From Enterococcus pseudoavium NBRC 100491 (lineage in GTDB: Bacteria > Bacillota > Bacilli > Lactobacillales > Enterococcaceae): 51,475 bases of DNA. The notes under the pieces were generated by a model. That model was not told the origin of the DNA. It saw nothing but the letters and a program-made list of their open reading frames with translations, and searched no databases. The position numbers were made by a program, and so were the translations under genes. Below, piece by piece: positions 7,110 through 17,724 of the stretch (position 1 is its first letter; the number at the start of each line of letters is the position of its first letter). The stretch covers positions 1 to 51,475 of the forward strand of contig NZ_BCQF01000020.1 of assembly GCF_001544295.1 (NCBI RefSeq), given 5' to 3'.

Positions 7110-8792
7110 ATGAGAAGTGATCAGATAAAAAAAGGAATCGATGCAGCACCGGCTAGAAGTTTGTTATATGCGACGGGTCAAGTAAAAAATATCCAAGATA
7201 TGGACAAACCTTTTATTGCGATTTGTAATTCGTATATTGATATTGTACCGGGACATGTCCATTTACGTGAATTAGCAGATGTGGCGAAGGAAGCTATCCG
7301 AGAAGCAGGTGGAATTCCTTTTGAGTTCAACACCATCGGGGTCGATGATGGAATCGCAATGGGGCACATTGGGATGCGCTATTCTTTGCCCAGTCGGGAA
7401 TTGATCGCCGATGCAGCAGAAACGGTCATCAATGCTCATTGGTTCGATGGGGTATTTTATATTCCTAACTGTGACAAGATTACACCAGGAATGATTATGG
7501 CCGCTGTTCGGACAAATGTTCCTTCAATCTTTTGTTCAGGCGGTCCGATGAAAGCCGGGATCGATCCACGGGGACATCAAACGACATTGTCCTCGATGTT
7601 TGAAGCAGTGGGGGCTTTTAAAGAAGGGAAAATGACTAACGAAGACTTTTTATTTATGGAACAAAATGCCTGTCCAACTTGTGGATCCTGTGCCGGTATG
7701 TTCACAGCGAATTCGATGAACTGTCTGCTAGAAATTTTAGGTTTGGCTCTACCGGGAAATGGTACAGTTTTAGCTGTTTCAGAGGAACGGCGGGAATTGG
7801 TAAGAGCATCGGCAAAACATTTGATGGAATTAGTGAAAAAACAAATCAAACCGCGAGATATCGTGACCAAAGAAGCGATTGATGATGCTTTTGCTTTAGA
7901 CATGGCGATGGGGGGATCAACCAATACGGTCTTGCATACACTTGCGATTGCCAATGAAGCTGAGATTGACTACGATCAATCGGAAATTAATGAGATCGCC
8001 AAACGAGTTCCGTATCTTTCTAAAATTGCTCCGTCTTCGAGCTATTCAATGCATGATGTACACGAAGCTGGGGGAGTACCCGCAATCATTAATGAGCTAG
8101 TCTCGATTGATGGCGCGATCCATTCAGATCGAATCACGGTGACAGGAAAGACACTACGAGAAAATGTTGCGACAGCTACAATTATGAACGAAGAAGTAAT
8201 CCATCCGAAAACGGCACCTTACAGTCCAGTTGGAGGCTTGTCGATCCTCTATGGAAATATTGCACCTGAAGGTAGTGTCATCAAAGTCGGTGGAGTTGAT
8301 CCTAGTATTAAAGTCTTTAAAGGAAATGCCATCTGTTTTGCTTCACACGATGAAGCAGTCGAAGCGATTGATAATCATACCGTAACTAAAGGTCATGTAG
8401 TGGTAATTCGTTATGAAGGACCTAAAGGCGGACCGGGAATGCCAGAAATGCTGGCACCAACTTCGAGTATCGTAGGACGAGGATTAGGTAAAGATGTAGC
8501 TTTGATAACCGATGGCCGGTTTTCAGGAGCCACTCGAGGAATCGCAGTTGGTCATATCTCACCGGAAGCGGCGGCTGGCGGACCGATTGCCTTAGTTGAG
8601 GATGGTGACGAGATTACGATTGATTTGACGAATCGTACATTAAACGTCAATGTGTCGGCAGATGAATTAATGAAGCGACGAGAAAACCTAATGAAATTTC
8701 AGCCGAAAGTAAAAAAAGGCTGGTTAGCTCGTTACTCAGCAATGGTGACCTCAGCACACACCGGTGGGGTCATGAAATTACCAGAAGAGTAG
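7110..8792 (+). CDS. ilvD: Dihydroxy-acid dehydratase
   Basis: IlvD (560 residues, the normal length) dehydrates 2,3-dihydroxy-isovalerate and -methylvalerate to the 2-keto acids that precede valine, leucine and isoleucine. The IlvD/Edd hallmarks are present: iron-sulfur cysteines in [13 protein letters not shown], in [12 protein letters not shown] and in [13 protein letters not shown], and the C-terminal [11 protein letters not shown] signature. AGGGAG at 7096-7101 precedes the ATG by a normal distance. It is the first structural gene after the attenuator, with ilvB eleven bases downstream. In many bacteria IlvD's cluster is oxygen-sensitive. Confidence 0.97.
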   Translation: MRSDQIKKGIDAAPARSLLYATGQVKNIQDMDKPFIAICNSYIDIVPGHVHLRELADVAKEAIREAGGIPFEFNTIGVDDGIAMGHIGMRYSLPSRELIADAAETVINAHWFDGVFYIPNCDKITPGMIMAAVRTNVPSIFCSGGPMKAGIDPRGHQTTLSSMFEAVGAFKEGKMTNEDFLFMEQNACPTCGSCAGMFTANSMNCLLEILGLALPGNGTVLAVSEERRELVRASAKHLMELVKKQIKPRDIVTKEAIDDAFALDMAMGGSTNTVLHTLAIANEAEIDYDQSEINEIAKRVPYLSKIAPSSSYSMHDVHEAGGVPAIINELVSIDGAIHSDRITVTGKTLRENVATATIMNEEVIHPKTAPYSPVGGLSILYGNIAPEGSVIKVGGVDPSIKVFKGNAICFASHDEAVEAIDNHTVTKGHVVVIRYEGPKGGPGMPEMLAPTSSIVGRGLGKDVALITDGRFSGATRGIAVGHISPEAAAGGPIALVEDGDEITIDLTNRTLNVNVSADELMKRRENLMKFQPKVKKGWLARYSAMVTSAHTGGVMKLPEE

Positions 8793-8802
8793 GTGAACGG
8801 GG

Positions 8803-10509
8803 GTGGAAGAAATGAAGCAAAAAGTGGAAGCAGAAAAGTTGCAAAATGGAGCAGAACTATTAATCAAATGTTTAGAGAAACAAGGCGTCGAAATGATTTT
8901 CGGCTATCCCGGCGGTTCCGTTTTACCATTATATGATGCACTTTATGATGGTGCGATCCCTAATATACTTACAAGACATGAGCAAGGCGCGGTCCACGCA
9001 GCGGAAGGTTATGCCAAAGCAACTGGTAAACCAGGAGTAGTTTTGGTTACAAGTGGACCAGGCGCAACAAATGTCGTAACTGGAATTGCTGATGCAATGA
9101 TTGATTCCGTTCCGTTAGTTGTTATTACAGGTCAAGTAACCACACCAGGGATTGGTAAAGATGCCTTTCAAGAGGCGGATATGTTGGGAATCACGGTTCC
9201 TATTACTAAAAATAATTATCAGGTTCGTGATATCAAAGAGCTTCCTCGGATTATTAATGAAGCTTTTCATATAGCAACTACCGGACGAATGGGTCCAGTT
9301 TTAATTGATTTGCCAAAAGATATGACGGTTTTAACCGCTAATCCGAAAATCGATGATCCGGTGCATTTAGAAAGTTATCAGCCAACCGTTACCCCGTCCA
9401 TTCTACAAGTTGAACGTCTGATGAACTTACTGCAAGAAGCGGAAAAACCACTAATTTTGGCAGGTGGTGGGATTGTCGCAGCGGGAGGAGAAAAAGAACT
9501 ACGGAAATTTGTCGAAAAATATCAAATTCCAACTGTTTGTACGTTATTAGGTTTGGGGCTGTTGCCACATGACGACCCTAATTTTCTTGGTATGGGTGGA
9601 ATGCACGGGACGTATGCAGCGAATATTGCAATGATGGAAACGGATTGTTTGATTAATATCGGCAGCCGGTTTGATGATCGCTTGGCGTGTTCACCAGCAG
9701 ACTTTGCCCCCGATGCAAAAGTTGTTCATATCGATGTCGATCCAGTCGAAATTGGTAAGATAATCCCAGTGGATATTCCGATTGTTGGCGATGCCAAAGT
9801 TGCTTTGAATCAAATGCTTTCGATTGAAATTGAACCGCCTGAATGTGAAGAATGGCGCCTGCTTTGCAAAAAACGTCAGACGGCGCATCCTTTCCAATAT
9901 CAAAAAACAGCGAATGTGATCAAGCCTCAGGCGGTCATTGAGCTAATTGGACAAATCACAGAAGGAAAAGCACGTGTTGTAACCGATGTTGGCCAGCACC
10001 AAATGTGGACAGCCCAGTTTTATCCATTTACTTTTCCTAAACAGCTGATTACGAGCGGTGGTCTCGGCACAATGGGCTTTGGAATTCCGGCGGGCGTGGG
10101 AGTTAAATTGGCGAAACCCAAAGAGCCGGTTGTTGTTTTCGTTGGCGATGGAGGCTTTCAAATGACCAATCAAGAGTTAGCCATCTTGAATCAATACAAC
10201 TTGGATATCAAGTTTATCTTACTAAATAATCAATCATTGGGCATGGTACGCCAATGGCAGGAAACCTTCTTTAATGAACGTCGTTCGCAGTCTGTTTTTG
10301 AAGAGCAGCCGAATTTTATGAAAATGGCCGAAGCCTACGGGATTGCAGGTAAGAAAATTACCGATCCAGAAAGCCTTGAAGCGCAATTGCAAGAAGCTTT
10401 TGCTGAGCCCGGACCAATTTTAATCGAAGTGATGATCTGCAATCGTGAACATGTACTGCCGATGATTCCGGCTGGAATGCCGAATGACCAAATGTTGGGA
10501 GTTGATTAG
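8803..10509 (+). CDS. ilvB: Acetolactate synthase large (catalytic) subunit
   Basis: The 568-residue protein is the thiamine-diphosphate-dependent catalytic subunit of acetohydroxyacid synthase, joining pyruvate with pyruvate or 2-ketobutyrate. Visible features are the N-terminal IFGYPGGSVLPLYD and HEQGAVHAAEGYA (with the catalytic Glu), the central FAD/DHS domain (GSRFDDR), and the ThDP motif VGDGGFQM...NNQSLGMVRQWQ. The start is uncertain: GTG at 8803 follows AGGTGA by six bases, while an in-frame ATG at 8812 follows GGGGGTGG. The regulatory subunit gene starts one base after its stop, which supports translational coupling. The anabolic operon setting and the FAD-type sequence argue against a catabolic AlsS. 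Confidence 0.96.
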   Translation: MEEMKQKVEAEKLQNGAELLIKCLEKQGVEMIFGYPGGSVLPLYDALYDGAIPNILTRHEQGAVHAAEGYAKATGKPGVVLVTSGPGATNVVTGIADAMIDSVPLVVITGQVTTPGIGKDAFQEADMLGITVPITKNNYQVRDIKELPRIINEAFHIATTGRMGPVLIDLPKDMTVLTANPKIDDPVHLESYQPTVTPSILQVERLMNLLQEAEKPLILAGGGIVAAGGEKELRKFVEKYQIPTVCTLLGLGLLPHDDPNFLGMGGMHGTYAANIAMMETDCLINIGSRFDDRLACSPADFAPDAKVVHIDVDPVEIGKIIPVDIPIVGDAKVALNQMLSIEIEPPECEEWRLLCKKRQTAHPFQYQKTANVIKPQAVIELIGQITEGKARVVTDVGQHQMWTAQFYPFTFPKQLITSGGLGTMGFGIPAGVGVKLAKPKEPVVVFVGDGGFQMTNQELAILNQYNLDIKFILLNNQSLGMVRQWQETFFNERRSQSVFEEQPNFMKMAEAYGIAGKKITDPESLEAQLQEAFAEPGPILIEVMICNREHVLPMIPAGMPNDQMLGVD

Positions 10510-10986
10510 ATGAGGCGAATGATTACAGCGATGGTTCGCGATCAAGCGGGGGTGCTGAGCCGTATTACGAGTGTCTTGAATCGGCGCCAAGTAAACATGG
10601 ACAGTGTTTCAGTTGGTCGCACAGAAAAAGCCGGTGAGTCACGTATGACAATTATTATTCAAGCAGACTCCTTGGCTGAAGTGGAGCAGGTAACTAAGCA
10701 GTTAAATAAACAAATCGATGTCGTAAAAGTTTCTGATGTGACAGATGAGCCACATTTGGAAAGAGAGTTGGCGTTAATCAAAGTCAACGCACCAGCAACG
10801 ACCCGTTCGGAAATTCAAGCAATGATTGAACCTTTCCGGGCTGATGTGGTGGATGTTGGATTGAAAACAATTGTTGTGCAAGTTGCTGGCTCCACCGAAA
10901 AAGTCAATGCCTGTATAGATGTCTTACGACCGTATGGGATCAAGCAATTAGCTCGAACCGGGGTGACCGGATTTAGTAGAGGTTAA
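10510..10986 (+). CDS. ilvN: Acetolactate synthase small (regulatory) subunit
   Basis: This 158-residue protein has an N-terminal ACT domain (MITAMVRDQAGVLSRITSVLNRRQVNMDS) and a C-terminal ALS-small-subunit domain, the standard two-domain IlvN/IlvH arrangement. It binds the large subunit, raises its activity and gives feedback inhibition by valine. The ATG at 10510 follows the ilvB stop directly, with GGGAG upstream inside ilvB. A 58-base gap separates it from ilvC. Confidence 0.95.
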   Translation: MRRMITAMVRDQAGVLSRITSVLNRRQVNMDSVSVGRTEKAGESRMTIIIQADSLAEVEQVTKQLNKQIDVVKVSDVTDEPHLERELALIKVNAPATTRSEIQAMIEPFRADVVDVGLKTIVVQVAGSTEKVNACIDVLRPYGIKQLARTGVTGFSRG

Positions 10987-11029
10987 ACGCGAAATTAGTA
11001 ATTAATTTTGCTATTAATATAGTTTATAA

Positions 11030-12040
<1,011 letters not shown>

Positions 12041-12053
12041 TGGAGGTGCAGCG

Positions 12054-13310
12054 ATGGAATTGATCAAAGATACTGAGGTTCGCAGTGCCTATCAGCTATT
12101 GAAAAATGCTGTCAATCATACGCCATTGCAATATGATCGTTATTTGTCTGAAAAATATCAGGCAACTGTCTTATTAAAACGCGAGGACTTACAAAAAGTT
12201 CGTTCATTTAAATTGCGGGGAGCTTATTATGCGATTAAGAAATTGCCAGAGACAGAATTGAGAAAAGGTGTAGTTTGTGCGAGTGCCGGAAATCATGCAC
12301 AGGGAGTTGCCTATACTTGTCATGAATTGAAAGCAAAGGCAGCGATCTTTATGCCAACTACTACACCACAACAAAAAGTTTCTCAAGTAAAATTTTTCGG
12401 TGGTGAGTTTGCGGATATTCATTTAGTCGGTGATACCTTTGACGCTTCTGCTGCGGCCGCGAGAAAATACTGTGAAGAAAACGGTATGACCTTTATTGAT
12501 CCTTTTAACGACAAAAATATCATTGCAGGCCAAGGAACATTAGCTTTAGAAATGATGACCGATGCAGAAAGTGAAGGCTATAAACCAGATTTTGTAGTCA
12601 CTGCAATTGGCGGTGGCGGGTTAATCAGTGGAGTTTCTTCCTATGTAAAAAATACTTCACCAACTACTAAAATAATTGGTGTCGAACCTAAGGGTGCGGC
12701 TTCGATGCAAGCAGCGTTTGAGGCAGGACAGCCAACCAAATTGTTTGAGATCGATAAGTTTGTTGACGGTGCGGCAGTTCAATGTGTGGGAGAGATCACC
12801 TACTCGCATAGCAAAGAGTATGTAGATGAATTGATGTCTGTCGATGAAGGTTTGATCTGTTCCACGATTCTAGATTTATATGGCAAACAAGCGATCGTGG
12901 TTGAACCAGCTGGAGCACTGAGCGTGGCCGCGTTAGATTTAATGAAGGACCAAATTAAAGGGAAAACGGTAATTTGCGTCATCAGCGGCGGTAACAATGA
13001 TATTAATCGAATGGCTGAGATTGAGGAACGTTCTTTGATCTATGAAGGTCTAAAACATTATTTTGTAGTAAATTTCCCGCAACGTCCAGGGGCACTGAAA
13101 GAGTTTGTTTCGGAAGTTTTGGGGGAAGGCGACGACATTACGCGTTTCGAGTACACTAAAAAAGGAAATCGCGGGACTGGACCAGTCGTCATTGGCATCT
13201 TGCTAAAGCAGCCAGAAACGTTACCAGCATTACTGCAAAGATTAAATGAATTTGATTCGACCTACATTGAGCTAAGTCAAAACAAAACATTATATAATCT
13301 GTTAGTTTAA
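12054..13310 (+). CDS. ilvA: Biosynthetic threonine deaminase
   Basis: IlvA (418 residues) converts threonine to 2-ketobutyrate with pyridoxal phosphate, the committed step to isoleucine. [13 protein letters not shown] holds the cofactor Lys, [10 protein letters not shown] and GGGGLISG bind the phosphate, and residues from about 330 on form one C-terminal ACT-like regulatory domain ([15 protein letters not shown]). The single regulatory domain matches the Bacillus-type length rather than the roughly 510-residue enteric enzyme with two. TGGAGGTG precedes the ATG, 13 bases after ilvC. It closes the operon, since a strong terminator follows. Confidence 0.95.
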   Translation: MELIKDTEVRSAYQLLKNAVNHTPLQYDRYLSEKYQATVLLKREDLQKVRSFKLRGAYYAIKKLPETELRKGVVCASAGNHAQGVAYTCHELKAKAAIFMPTTTPQQKVSQVKFFGGEFADIHLVGDTFDASAAAARKYCEENGMTFIDPFNDKNIIAGQGTLALEMMTDAESEGYKPDFVVTAIGGGGLISGVSSYVKNTSPTTKIIGVEPKGAASMQAAFEAGQPTKLFEIDKFVDGAAVQCVGEITYSHSKEYVDELMSVDEGLICSTILDLYGKQAIVVEPAGALSVAALDLMKDQIKGKTVICVISGGNNDINRMAEIEERSLIYEGLKHYFVVNFPQRPGALKEFVSEVLGEGDDITRFEYTKKGNRGTGPVVIGILLKQPETLPALLQRLNEFDSTYIELSQNKTLYNLLV

Positions 13311-13354
13311 AAATAGCCCCAAAGTTCAGCTAAATGGAACTTTGGGGCTATTTT
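13310..13354. terminator. Bidirectional terminator between ilvA and the fetB-like gene
   Basis: AAAATAGCCCCAAAGTTC and its exact complement flank a nine-base loop; A- and T-runs on both sides let it serve both convergent units. Confidence 0.9.
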
Positions 13355-13369
13355 GGCTTCTTATAAGAA

Positions 13370-14131
13370 TTAGAGCGTTAATTGATGATCTGAATTGAAA
13401 TAATTTTTATAGGCAGTATAGCCGCCGATGATTGAACCGAGACTTGTCGCTGATAGTAACATAAAAGTGACCATGATTTGATACTTAATTGCGTAGACTG
13501 GATCTAATCCAGCGAAGATCAAGCCGGACATCATCCCTGGTAAGCTGACTAAACCAACCGTTTTAGCAGAATCTATGGTTGGTTGCATCGCGGTCTTGAT
13601 ACTTTGCTGTAAGATCGGTTTGGAAGCCAGCTTAATCGAAGCGCCTAAAGCTAGCTTCTCAAGTGTTTGCTGGCGCAGATCATGAAATTGTGTATTGAGC
13701 GCTCGATAACATAAGCCTAAAGCAACCATAGAATTACTAGCAATCATTCCTGTAATCGGAACAATTTGTGAGGGAATAAATTTAATTGCTCCAGACAAAA
13801 TCAAGACACCCAATGTTACATAAGTGCTGATAAAGATCGCCGCTAATGAATGAAGATAGCTCTTTTGCTGGGCAGGGTTTCTTTTATGGGCATTCCAAGC
13901 AGCGTTAAAGACAATAAAGAGACTCATCGCTAGTGTCAATAAAGTATTATTGACTTGAAAAATGTATTTCAGTAAGTAACCGACAATCACTAATTGAATG
14001 ATTGCTCGGATCACGCTGTACCAAATATCTTTAGAGAGCTGTAATTTTTCCTTGTAGCTGATTGCGACCGCAATTAGAACTAATGCAAATGCGGCGACAA
14101 GAGATAGATTGTTTACGGCTAATTGATTCAT
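13370..14131 (-). CDS. fetB: FetB-like ABC permease (UPF0014 family)
   Basis: The 253-residue membrane protein has about seven hydrophobic segments and the conserved UPF0014 stretch GMMSGLIFAGLDPVYAIKYQIM. The family's characterised member, E. coli FetB, is the permease of an ABC system (FetAB) implicated in iron export and peroxide resistance. It overlaps the end of the ATPase gene by four bases (ATGA), so the two subunits are translationally coupled. The transported ion here is inferred from the family only. Confidence 0.82.
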   Translation of the reverse strand: MNQLAVNNLSLVAAFALVLIAVAISYKEKLQLSKDIWYSVIRAIIQLVIVGYLLKYIFQVNNTLLTLAMSLFIVFNAAWNAHKRNPAQQKSYLHSLAAIFISTYVTLGVLILSGAIKFIPSQIVPITGMIASNSMVALGLCYRALNTQFHDLRQQTLEKLALGASIKLASKPILQQSIKTAMQPTIDSAKTVGLVSLPGMMSGLIFAGLDPVYAIKYQIMVTFMLLSATSLGSIIGGYTAYKNYFNSDHQLTL

Positions 14132-14766
14132 TGAATGAGTCTTCCCCCTTGGATAAGTAGTAAATTTTCTGCAGACTTAAGTTCTGATTCATCATGGGTT
14201 ACTTGTAAAATGGTACAACCCCTTTGTTGAATTTGTTTCAGTAAACGTTGAATAATAGCTTTTGTTCGTTCATCAAGTCCTGCGGTTACTTCATCTAATA
14301 GTAAAACTTGTGGTAGAAACAGAATATTCCGAACTAAAGCAACTCGTTGGCGTTCACCACCGGATAACTCAGTAATCTTTTTAGTCAGATAATCAGCGGG
14401 TAGATCAACTAATTGAAGTTGCTGGATCATGTATGCTTGATCTGGAACTTGCTCGCGAATCAAGTAAGGAAAAATTAAATTGTCTTTTACGGTTTCGCCA
14501 AAAAGCGTGGGCTGTTGAAAACAATAAGAAACTTGTTGGCGATAAGTCGTATAATCGTAGGAATTTTGATCTTTACCGTCAAAAAAAATCGTACCACTGG
14601 TTGGTGTTAATAATGAAGCAATTAAGCGCAGCAAGGTGCTTTTTCCACTACCAGATGGCCCTGAAATTGTTAAAAAATCCCCTGACTCTACACTTAGCGT
14701 AATTTTATCTAAAATCAAGCGTTGCTCGGCTTGATAACTGACCGCCTTTAATTCTAATACCGTCAT
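14128..14766 (-). CDS. fetA: FetA-like ABC transporter ATP-binding protein
   Basis: This 212-residue ATPase shows Walker [10 protein letters not shown], a Q-loop CFQQPTLF, the signature LSGGERQR, Walker B VLLLDEVTAGLD and the switch His in VTHDES. Its short length and pairing with a UPF0014 permease make it FetA-like rather than a generic amino acid ATPase. AGGAGG lies eight bases upstream of the ATG, at the end of the small upstream gene, so all three minus-strand genes look like one operon. Confidence 0.83.
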   Translation of the reverse strand: MTVLELKAVSYQAEQRLILDKITLSVESGDFLTISGPSGSGKSTLLRLIASLLTPTSGTIFFDGKDQNSYDYTTYRQQVSYCFQQPTLFGETVKDNLIFPYLIREQVPDQAYMIQQLQLVDLPADYLTKKITELSGGERQRVALVRNILFLPQVLLLDEVTAGLDERTKAIIQRLLKQIQQRGCTILQVTHDESELKSAENLLLIQGGRLIQ

Positions 14767-14767
14767 A

Positions 14768-15043
14768 TCAACGATCCTCCTTTTTAAAGTCGTAAGGGAC
14801 GACGATCAAAAGTTGCGGCAAGGTTTGGATGATTAACTGTTTGATTTTTAGTTCAGGGTAAGAAACAAAGTCACCAGCTTCACCAAAGCGTTCTAAAAAG
14901 TATGCTTGAATCTGTTTTTCCTCCCACTGTCTGGCTGGGAAATGCCAGTAGTGATCATTTTCTTTTACAAAGACAAAGCCGATATTTAATGCTTTATTTA
15001 TTTCGATGGGTAAATTTTTTAATTCTTTCTGCAAATCTTTCAT
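14768..15043 (-). CDS. Small protein of unknown function upstream of fetAB
   Basis: A 91-residue soluble, charged protein (MKDLQKELKNLPIEINKALN...) with no signal peptide or membrane segment. The central part contains HYWHFPARQWEEKQIQAYF, rich in aromatic residues, and the end reads VPYDFKKEDR. I do not recognise the family. TGGAGG sits five bases before the ATG at 15043, which I prefer over an in-frame ATG at 15055 that overlaps that site. Its stop lies one base before fetA, so it is the first gene of the fetAB operon and may work with the transporter. No function is claimed. Confidence 0.7.
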   Translation of the reverse strand: MKDLQKELKNLPIEINKALNIGFVFVKENDHYWHFPARQWEEKQIQAYFLERFGEAGDFVSYPELKIKQLIIQTLPQLLIVVPYDFKKEDR

Positions 15044-15083
15044 AAATACCTCCATAATTTTCTAGTTGAAAAATTCATCATAG

Positions 15084-15101
15084 TCCGAATGATCATTCGG
15101 A
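15084..15101. promoter_or_regulatory. 18-bp perfect palindrome upstream of the fetAB operon
   Basis: TCCGAATGATCATTCGGA is a perfect dyad 41 bases upstream of the first gene of the minus-strand fetAB unit and about 270 bases upstream of tuf. Its size and the GAATGATCATTC core resemble operators of TetR-family repressors. No T-tract follows on either side, so it is unlikely to be a terminator. Confidence 0.5.
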
Positions 15102-15371
15102 GTCATTTGTTTACGGTAAATTATTTAGTTCACATTATACGCTAATTTTAAGTCTAATTAAATTTCGAACGTTCTTTTATCGTGAAAAAATAGTCTTTTT
15201 TCATCTTTCATGAAAATAGGACAAATTATTTGGAGTTTGACCAATTCTGATGTATTATGACCTCAGACGGTTACTTACAAAAAGTAAAAGTGTAAATCTT
15301 TTTCATTTTGTTAAAAATGTTTTACACTATATCCGTAAGAATTTTTATACTTTTTAGGAGGTTTGTTTATT
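15102..15371 (+). other. tuf upstream region with several inverted repeats
   Basis: No open frame is supported here. On the plus strand there are three inverted repeats. The first is TGAAAAAA / TTTTTTCA (15183-15190 with 15196-15203). The second is AGTGTAAA / TTTACACT (15289-15296 with 15321-15328). The third, CATTTT / AAAATG, is nested inside the second. The tuf promoter must lie here, but no -35/-10 pair is convincing enough to assign. TAGGAGG (15355-15361) is the tuf ribosome binding site. Confidence 0.5.
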
Positions 15372-16559
15372 ATGGCAAAAGAACATTATGATAGAAGTAA
15401 ACCACACGTTAATATTGGTACCATTGGTCACGTCGATCACGGTAAAACAACATTAACGGCAGCAATCACTACGGTATTAGGTAAAAAAGGTCTAGCAAAC
15501 CCTCAAGACTATGCTAGTATCGATGCTGCACCAGAAGAACGTGAACGCGGAATTACAATCAATACTGCCCACGTTGAATATGAAACTGAAAAACGTCATT
15601 ATGCTCATATTGATGCACCAGGACACGCGGACTATGTAAAGAACATGATTACTGGTGCTGCACAAATGGATGGTGCAATTTTAGTAGTATCTGCTACTGA
15701 TGGCCCAATGCCACAAACACGTGAACATATCTTGTTATCACGTCAAGTAGGGGTTAAACACTTAATCGTCTTCTTGAACAAAGTTGATTTAGTTGATGAT
15801 GAAGAATTGATCGATTTAGTTGAAATGGAAGTTCGGGAATTGCTTTCTGAATATGGTTTCCCAGGCGATGATATTCCAGTACTTAAAGGTTCTGCTTTGA
15901 AAGCTTTAGAAGGCGATCCTGAACAAGAACAAGTAATCCTTGACTTGATGGATACGGTTGATGAATACATCCCAACGCCTGAACGTGATACTGACAAACC
16001 ATTCTTGTTACCAGTCGAAGATGTCTTCTCAATCACAGGACGTGGTACGGTTGCATCTGGTCGTATCGATCGTGGGGAAGTTAAAGTCGGTGATGAAGTT
16101 GAAATCATCGGGATCAAACCTGAAGTGCAAAAAGCTGTCGTAACTGGACTAGAAATGTTCCGTAAGACATTGGATTACGGTGAAGCTGGCGATAACGTTG
16201 GGGTTCTATTACGTGGGATTACTCGTGATGAAATCGAACGTGGACAAGTATTAGCTAAACCAGGTTCAATCACTCCACATACGAAATTCAGTGCAGAAGT
16301 TTATGTATTGACGAAAGAAGAAGGTGGCCGTCATACGCCATTCTTCAATAACTATCGTCCTCAATTCTACTTCCGTACAACTGACGTTACTGGGAATATT
16401 ATGTTGCCAGAAGGCACCGAAATGGTAATGCCTGGTGATAATGTAACTATCGAAGTTGAGTTGATTCACCCAATCGCGGTTGAACAAGGGACAACGTTCT
16501 CTATTCGTGAAGGTGGACGGACTGTTGGTTCAGGTATCGTCACTGAAATTGAAAAATAA
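15372..16559 (+). CDS. tuf: Translation elongation factor Tu, stand-alone copy of streptococcal type
   Basis: EF-Tu (395 residues) delivers aminoacyl-tRNA to the ribosome as a GTP complex. The GTPase motifs GHVDHGKT (about 18-25), [12 protein letters not shown] and SALKAL are intact, followed by the two beta-barrel domains. The ATG at 15372 is ten bases after TAGGAGG. The gene is alone, without fusA or rps genes, and is closed by its own terminator. The G-domain text [20 protein letters not shown] and [10 protein letters not shown] matches, from memory, the streptococcal/lactococcal EF-Tu rather than the E. faecalis protein ([30 protein letters not shown]). That fits the tufB copy reported in many enterococci as horizontally acquired. 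A separate tufA presumably lies elsewhere. Confidence 0.95.
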   Translation: MAKEHYDRSKPHVNIGTIGHVDHGKTTLTAAITTVLGKKGLANPQDYASIDAAPEERERGITINTAHVEYETEKRHYAHIDAPGHADYVKNMITGAAQMDGAILVVSATDGPMPQTREHILLSRQVGVKHLIVFLNKVDLVDDEELIDLVEMEVRELLSEYGFPGDDIPVLKGSALKALEGDPEQEQVILDLMDTVDEYIPTPERDTDKPFLLPVEDVFSITGRGTVASGRIDRGEVKVGDEVEIIGIKPEVQKAVVTGLEMFRKTLDYGEAGDNVGVLLRGITRDEIERGQVLAKPGSITPHTKFSAEVYVLTKEEGGRHTPFFNNYRPQFYFRTTDVTGNIMLPEGTEMVMPGDNVTIEVELIHPIAVEQGTTFSIREGGRTVGSGIVTEIEK

Positions 16560-16568
16560 TTGTCTGTT

Positions 16569-16605
16569 AAAAGGTCCGCAGCGTTAATTGCTGCGGACCT
16601 TTTTT
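16569..16605 (+). terminator. Rho-independent terminator after tuf
   Basis: AAAAGGTCCGCAGC pairs fully with GCTGCGGACCTTTT around a seven-base loop and runs into T residues. Confidence 0.92.
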
Positions 16606-16611
16606 GTCTTC

Positions 16612-16640
16612 TTGCAACTACTTCTTTGACTTGGTATGAT
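16612..16640 (+). promoter_or_regulatory. Promoter of the glycerol-dehydrogenase-like gene
   Basis: -35 TTGCAA (16612-16617), 17-bp spacer, -10 TATGAT (16635-16640). It overlaps an upstream in-frame ATG at 16636, which therefore cannot be the translation start. Confidence 0.65.
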
Positions 16641-16659
16641 GGATAAAAAAGGTGAGCTG

Positions 16660-17703
16660 ATGGAAAAAGTTTTTGCAAGTCCGATGACCTATCGTCAAGG
16701 AGAAAATGTGTTGTGGAATCATTTGACTGATATTTTAGCTTTTGGTCAAAAAGGAGTCGTAGTAACCGATCGTTTTGTTTATCAAATGATTGGCGAACGA
16801 TTAGTGAATGAATTAACAAAACTAGGCGGAGAAATTACTGTTTGGCTGATAGAAGAAGAGCGGAAGGAAAGAGACTTTGATTATGTAGTGGCACTTGGTG
16901 GTGGTCGCGGGATTGATTTAGGAAAAGCTTGGGCTTTTGAAACAAAAAGTCGTTGTATTGTTGTGCCAACCGCGGCGTCAACAGATGCGCCAACATCGCG
17001 AATATCTGTGGAGTATCAGAATGGTCATTTTGAAAAATATAGTTATTATTCGCAAAATCCTGATCTGGTCTTAGTTGATACCGGAATTTTAATTCAGAGT
17101 CCAGTCCAATTTTTGATTGCCGGAATTGCCGATGGCTTATCAACTTTTGTGGAGGCGCGAACCGTCCAAACAAATGCCGGGGTGAATACGTTAGGTGCTA
17201 GACCGACTTTGGCGGCGCAAGCGATTGCTGAAAAATGTCGTGATGTCTTAATTGAATTTGCAGAGATGGCAGTTGAGGCAAATCAACAACAGAAAATTAC
17301 GTCGGCTTTTGAAGCAGTTGTTGAAGCTAATATTTTGTTGAGTGGGATTGGTTTTGAGTCAGGTGGTTTGAGTATTGCCCACGCGTTGCACAATGGGATG
17401 GTTAGCTTGTGGGGCAATAAGCTTAAAGCTAGTCACGGTCAGATTATCGCTTTGACGACCTTGCAACAGTTGCAGATAGAAGGGCGCGAAGCGGAATTTT
17501 TGCGGTATCGTGAATTGTTTGAAAAGCTAGGGTTGCCTTGTATCTACGAATCGTTAAATCTTTTTCCGACAATGGAAGAATTAGAAAAAGTAACTGAACT
17601 GGCATTTTCAGCGGCTGATGGGATTATTCGTAGTCAATCGCCAGCTACGCCAGTAGAGGTTTATCAAAGCTTATTAAGTTTCAGAAAAACCCGTGAAATC
17701 TAA
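16660..17703 (+). CDS. Iron-containing alcohol dehydrogenase family protein (glycerol dehydrogenase-like)
   Basis: The 347-residue protein has the NAD-binding GGGRGIDLGKAWA motif of glycerol-1-phosphate/glycerol dehydrogenase-type enzymes, VVPTAASTDAPTS, and the metal ligands Asp158 (GIADGL), His241 (SIAHALHNG) and His259 (ASHGQ). Such enzymes reduce or oxidise small polyols or alpha-hydroxy ketones with NAD(H), usually using zinc. I chose ATG 16660 because AAAGGTGAG (16648-16656) precedes it and an earlier ATG overlaps the -10 box. It is a single-gene unit with its own promoter and terminator. The substrate cannot be read; E. coli GldA-like or hydroxycarboxylate dehydrogenase activity is possible. 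Confidence 0.82.
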   Translation: MEKVFASPMTYRQGENVLWNHLTDILAFGQKGVVVTDRFVYQMIGERLVNELTKLGGEITVWLIEEERKERDFDYVVALGGGRGIDLGKAWAFETKSRCIVVPTAASTDAPTSRISVEYQNGHFEKYSYYSQNPDLVLVDTGILIQSPVQFLIAGIADGLSTFVEARTVQTNAGVNTLGARPTLAAQAIAEKCRDVLIEFAEMAVEANQQQKITSAFEAVVEANILLSGIGFESGGLSIAHALHNGMVSLWGNKLKASHGQIIALTTLQQLQIEGREAEFLRYRELFEKLGLPCIYESLNLFPTMEELEKVTELAFSAADGIIRSQSPATPVEVYQSLLSFRKTREI

Positions 17704-17720
17704 AGAGATTTCACGGGTTT
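17686..17720. terminator. Bidirectional terminator between the dehydrogenase and glnQ
   Basis: AAAACCCGTGAAATC and its exact complement flank a five-base loop. The 5' arm overlaps the end of the dehydrogenase frame, and the opposite strand serves glnQ. Confidence 0.88.
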
Positions 17721-17724
17721 TGTG

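Noticed and set aside
15743-16117. Long open frames antisense to tuf, uvrB, uvrA, nifJ and others
   Set aside because: They are low-complexity or family-less translations opposite strongly coding genes with no ribosome binding sites; codon bias of the sense gene explains them.
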